This document shows positions 61,552 to 64,000 of a stretch of DNA of 64,000 nucleotides, in pieces. Position numbers and translations under genes: made by a program. Below the pieces are notes generated by a model. It was not told the origin of the DNA. It saw only the letters and a list, made by a program, of their open reading frames with translations, and ran no database searches. Source of the stretch: Alphaproteobacteria bacterium (GTDB lineage: Bacteria; Pseudomonadota; Alphaproteobacteria; Rickettsiales; UBA998); NCBI GenBank assembly GCA_004293935.1, contig RDZH01000017.1:1-64000 (forward strand), given 5' to 3'. Within the stretch, counting starts at the first letter, position 1. Every line of letters begins with the position of its first letter.

Positions 61552-62587
61552 AAAATTACCCGCGAAGCGCATCAACCTTGCGCTGCAAGGAGGTGGCGCA
61601 CATGGTGCATTCACATGGGGCGTATTGGATTATATCCTAGAAGATGGACGGCTTGACATTGATGGGCTTTCTGCTACCAGTGCAGGGGCGATGAATGCCT
61701 GCGTCTATGCCTACGGGATGCAATGCGGAGGTAAAGAATTGGCGCGCAAGAAGCTGCATGATTTTTGGCATGATCTTTCTGGTTCAAGTCAGTCGATGTT
61801 TGGTATTCCCGAAACGCCGATTGATGCTTTTTTAGGGCAGTTCCAGCCGATTGAAACGCCCATAGGTTTTTATCTGTTTGAAAGTTTCACACGCGTTTTT
61901 TCTCCCTATCAGTTCAATCCATTTAATATCAATCCGCTCAAAGATTTGTTGTTGCGTCATGTGGATTTTAGTAATCTGCATCATTGCACGCATTCGGAAT
62001 TATTTATCAGTGCAACCAATGTTAAGACCAACCGCATCAAAATTTTTCAGAATAAAGACGTGACGGCAGATGCGGTGATGGCATCTGCCTGCCTGCCCAT
62101 GTTATTTCAGGCGGTGGAAATTGACGGTGAGTTTTATTGGGATGGGGGCTATATGGGCAATCCCGCGCTGTTTCCGCTCTTTTATCATACCAACACCGAT
62201 GATATGGTGGTGGTGCATATCAACCCCATAGAACGCGATGAATTGCCAACTTCTCCTCATGATATTTTGAATCGTGTCAATGAGATCAGTTTTAATTCAT
62301 CCCTGCTGCGTGAGTTCCGTGCCATCGCGTTTATTGAGAAAATGCTGCAAGAGGATTGGATTAAGGAAGAGCATCGTCATAAAATCAGCCATCAGCAATT
62401 TTATATGCATTCTATTCGTGCCTGTGAAATCATGTCATCGTATAGTGTCGCTAGTAAATTTGCGCCCAACTGGCATTTCTTACAGCATTTGCGGGATTTA
62501 GGGCGTGAAACGGCGCGGGAATGGCTTGCAGAACATTATGATGATATTGGGCATCGCTCGACGGTGAATCTACGGCGTGATTTTTAA
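61544..62587 (+). CDS. Patatin-like phospholipase family protein
   Basis: NLALQGGGAHGAFTWGVLDYILED, GLSATSAGAMNA (GxSxG-type with Thr-Ser) and EFYWDGGYMGNPALFPL (DGG). Confidence 0.94.
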   Translation: MSKKLPAKRINLALQGGGAHGAFTWGVLDYILEDGRLDIDGLSATSAGAMNACVYAYGMQCGGKELARKKLHDFWHDLSGSSQSMFGIPETPIDAFLGQFQPIETPIGFYLFESFTRVFSPYQFNPFNINPLKDLLLRHVDFSNLHHCTHSELFISATNVKTNRIKIFQNKDVTADAVMASACLPMLFQAVEIDGEFYWDGGYMGNPALFPLFYHTNTDDMVVVHINPIERDELPTSPHDILNRVNEISFNSSLLREFRAIAFIEKMLQEDWIKEEHRHKISHQQFYMHSIRACEIMSSYSVASKFAPNWHFLQHLRDLGRETAREWLAEHYDDIGHRSTVNLRRDF

Positions 62588-62736
62588 TCATAAGTGTTTT
62601 TTATGATTGACGTAGCCATCGTAATTATTTATGATAATTAACGAAAAAATATGTACATCTAGGCTTGCATCATCGTGTGAAATTGTGTACATAGTAATGC
62701 TGATGAGATTAAGATAATCACCCTGTGGAGAACATT

Positions 62737-64000
62737 ATGACCCTGAGTTTGCAACTGCCCATTCAAGAGCTAACCATGCGCCCGATCATTACGGTTGTTG
62801 GTGTAGGTGGCGCAGGTGGCAACGCCGTGAATAACATGATTTCCGCGAATCTTGAAGGTGTGAAATTCGTAGTTGCCAATACCGATGCGCAAGCATTAGA
62901 TAGCGCGCTTTCGGATCGTACCATTCAATTAGGGCGCGCCCTCACGCAAGGGCTTGGTGCAGGTGCAACGCCGCAAATTGGTGAGCAAGCCGCTGAAGAA
63001 GCAGCAGAAGATATTTTTAATTCGATCGCAGGAAGTCATATGGTGTTCGTGACCGCTGGTATGGGGGGCGGTACGGGAACAGGTGCAGCACCTGTTGTGG
63101 CGCGTATGGCTCGCCAACAAGGCATGTTGACTGTGGGCGTAGTGACGAAGCCGTTCCAATTTGAAGGTGCGCGCCGTATGAGCATCGCTGAACAAGGTAT
63201 TGCTGAACTACAAAAATATGTCGATACGCTGATTATCATCCCGAATCAAAATCTATTCCGTCTTGCTAATGAAAAAACCACCTTTGCGGATGCGTTCCGT
63301 ATGGCAGATGAAGTGCTGCATTCTGGCGTGCGTGGCGTGACCGATTTGATGGTGAAGCCGGGGCTTGTCAATCTTGACTTTGCAGATATTCGTACCGTGA
63401 TGCAAGAAATGGGCAAAGCGATGATGGGAACAGGCGAAGCAACAGGCGATAAACGTGCATTGCAAGCCGCAGAAGCGGCAATCTCCAATCCATTATTGGA
63501 TGATGTATCATTGAAAGGGGCGCGTGCAGCACTCATTAACATCACAGGCGGTAGCGATATGACGCTCTATGAAGTGGATGAAGCTGCCAACCGTATTCGT
63601 GATGAGGTTGACCCCGATGCCAATATTATCTTTGGTTCGACCTTTGATGAATCGATGCAAGGTACGATGCGTGTTTCTGTGGTTGCAACGGGTATTGATG
63701 GCGAAGCTGTGCGTCAGGAAATGGAAGCCCATGCGAACCGTGGCAAACCTTCTTCGCAAGCTCCAGCAGGATCTAAAGCAACCTATAAGCCCACTTCAGC
63801 ATATTATGTGGGGCGTAAACCCCAAGCGATGATGCATAATGCCTCAACAACTCCCGCGATAACACGTCGTGATGACCATGCGGATGATATGAATCCACCT
63901 ATGATGCGTCAGGCTCGTCCTGCACCATCGGCGTTTTCTGCTCCTTCAACTTCATCATCTGCATCGATGCGTCCGACGGAACAAAATGTTCTGCCAACTT
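62737..64000 (+). CDS. ftsZ: Cell division protein FtsZ (3' end beyond window)
   Basis: [40 protein letters not shown] and [26 protein letters not shown]. Absent from the ORF track because no stop occurs in the window; ATG at 62737. Confidence 0.97.
   Translation, partial: MTLSLQLPIQELTMRPIITVVGVGGAGGNAVNNMISANLEGVKFVVANTDAQALDSALSDRTIQLGRALTQGLGAGATPQIGEQAAEEAAEDIFNSIAGSHMVFVTAGMGGGTGTGAAPVVARMARQQGMLTVGVVTKPFQFEGARRMSIAEQGIAELQKYVDTLIIIPNQNLFRLANEKTTFADAFRMADEVLHSGVRGVTDLMVKPGLVNLDFADIRTVMQEMGKAMMGTGEATGDKRALQAAEAAISNPLLDDVSLKGARAALINITGGSDMTLYEVDEAANRIRDEVDPDANIIFGSTFDESMQGTMRVSVVATGIDGEAVRQEMEAHANRGKPSSQAPAGSKATYKPTSAYYVGRKPQAMMHNASTTPAITRRDDHADDMNPPMMRQARPAPSAFSAPSTSSSASMRPTEQNVLPT

Overview
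This 64 kb window is a chromosomal segment of an alphaproteobacterium of moderate to low GC. The lineage call rests on DUF4167 next to prmC/prfA, a C4-pathway ALA synthase, a Cox15-type heme A synthase and a PAS_5-type protein. Coding is dense and mostly housekeeping. Genes recognised include fabI-aroC-cysteine desulfurase, comEC, class II DAHP synthase, uvrB, DUF4167-prmC-prfA-hisS, greA-surA-like, Nfu, glmU, folD, sodB, pnp, mnmC, ppx, a Gld-like ABC cluster, selO, serA/serC, pepN, polA, dps, ctaA, hemA, folC, a patatin-like gene and the 5' part of ftsZ. The left edge cuts into a large RTX/haemolysin-type Ca2+-binding protein gene. I recognised no tRNA, rRNA, CRISPR array, transposase or prophage by eye. 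The most interesting unexplained content is: (i) a two-gene orphan cassette between serC and a HI0933-type flavoprotein, with a HELLH zincin-like motif and foreign-looking Arg codon usage; (ii) an orphan protein at 41068-41724 with an ordered His then NC[HN]xF signature resembling circularly permuted papain-like enzymes; (iii) a (TTAC)7 tetranucleotide repeat abutting the ribosome-binding site of a small orphan ORF; (iv) at least two families of dispersed intergenic palindromic repeats, plus a palindromic element reaching into the folC 3' end; (v) a heme-copper-oxidase-like protein lacking the usual HH CuB pair beside ctaA/hemA; (vi) DNA polymerase I with degenerate proofreading motifs. All assignments come from reading the sequence; no database search was run.
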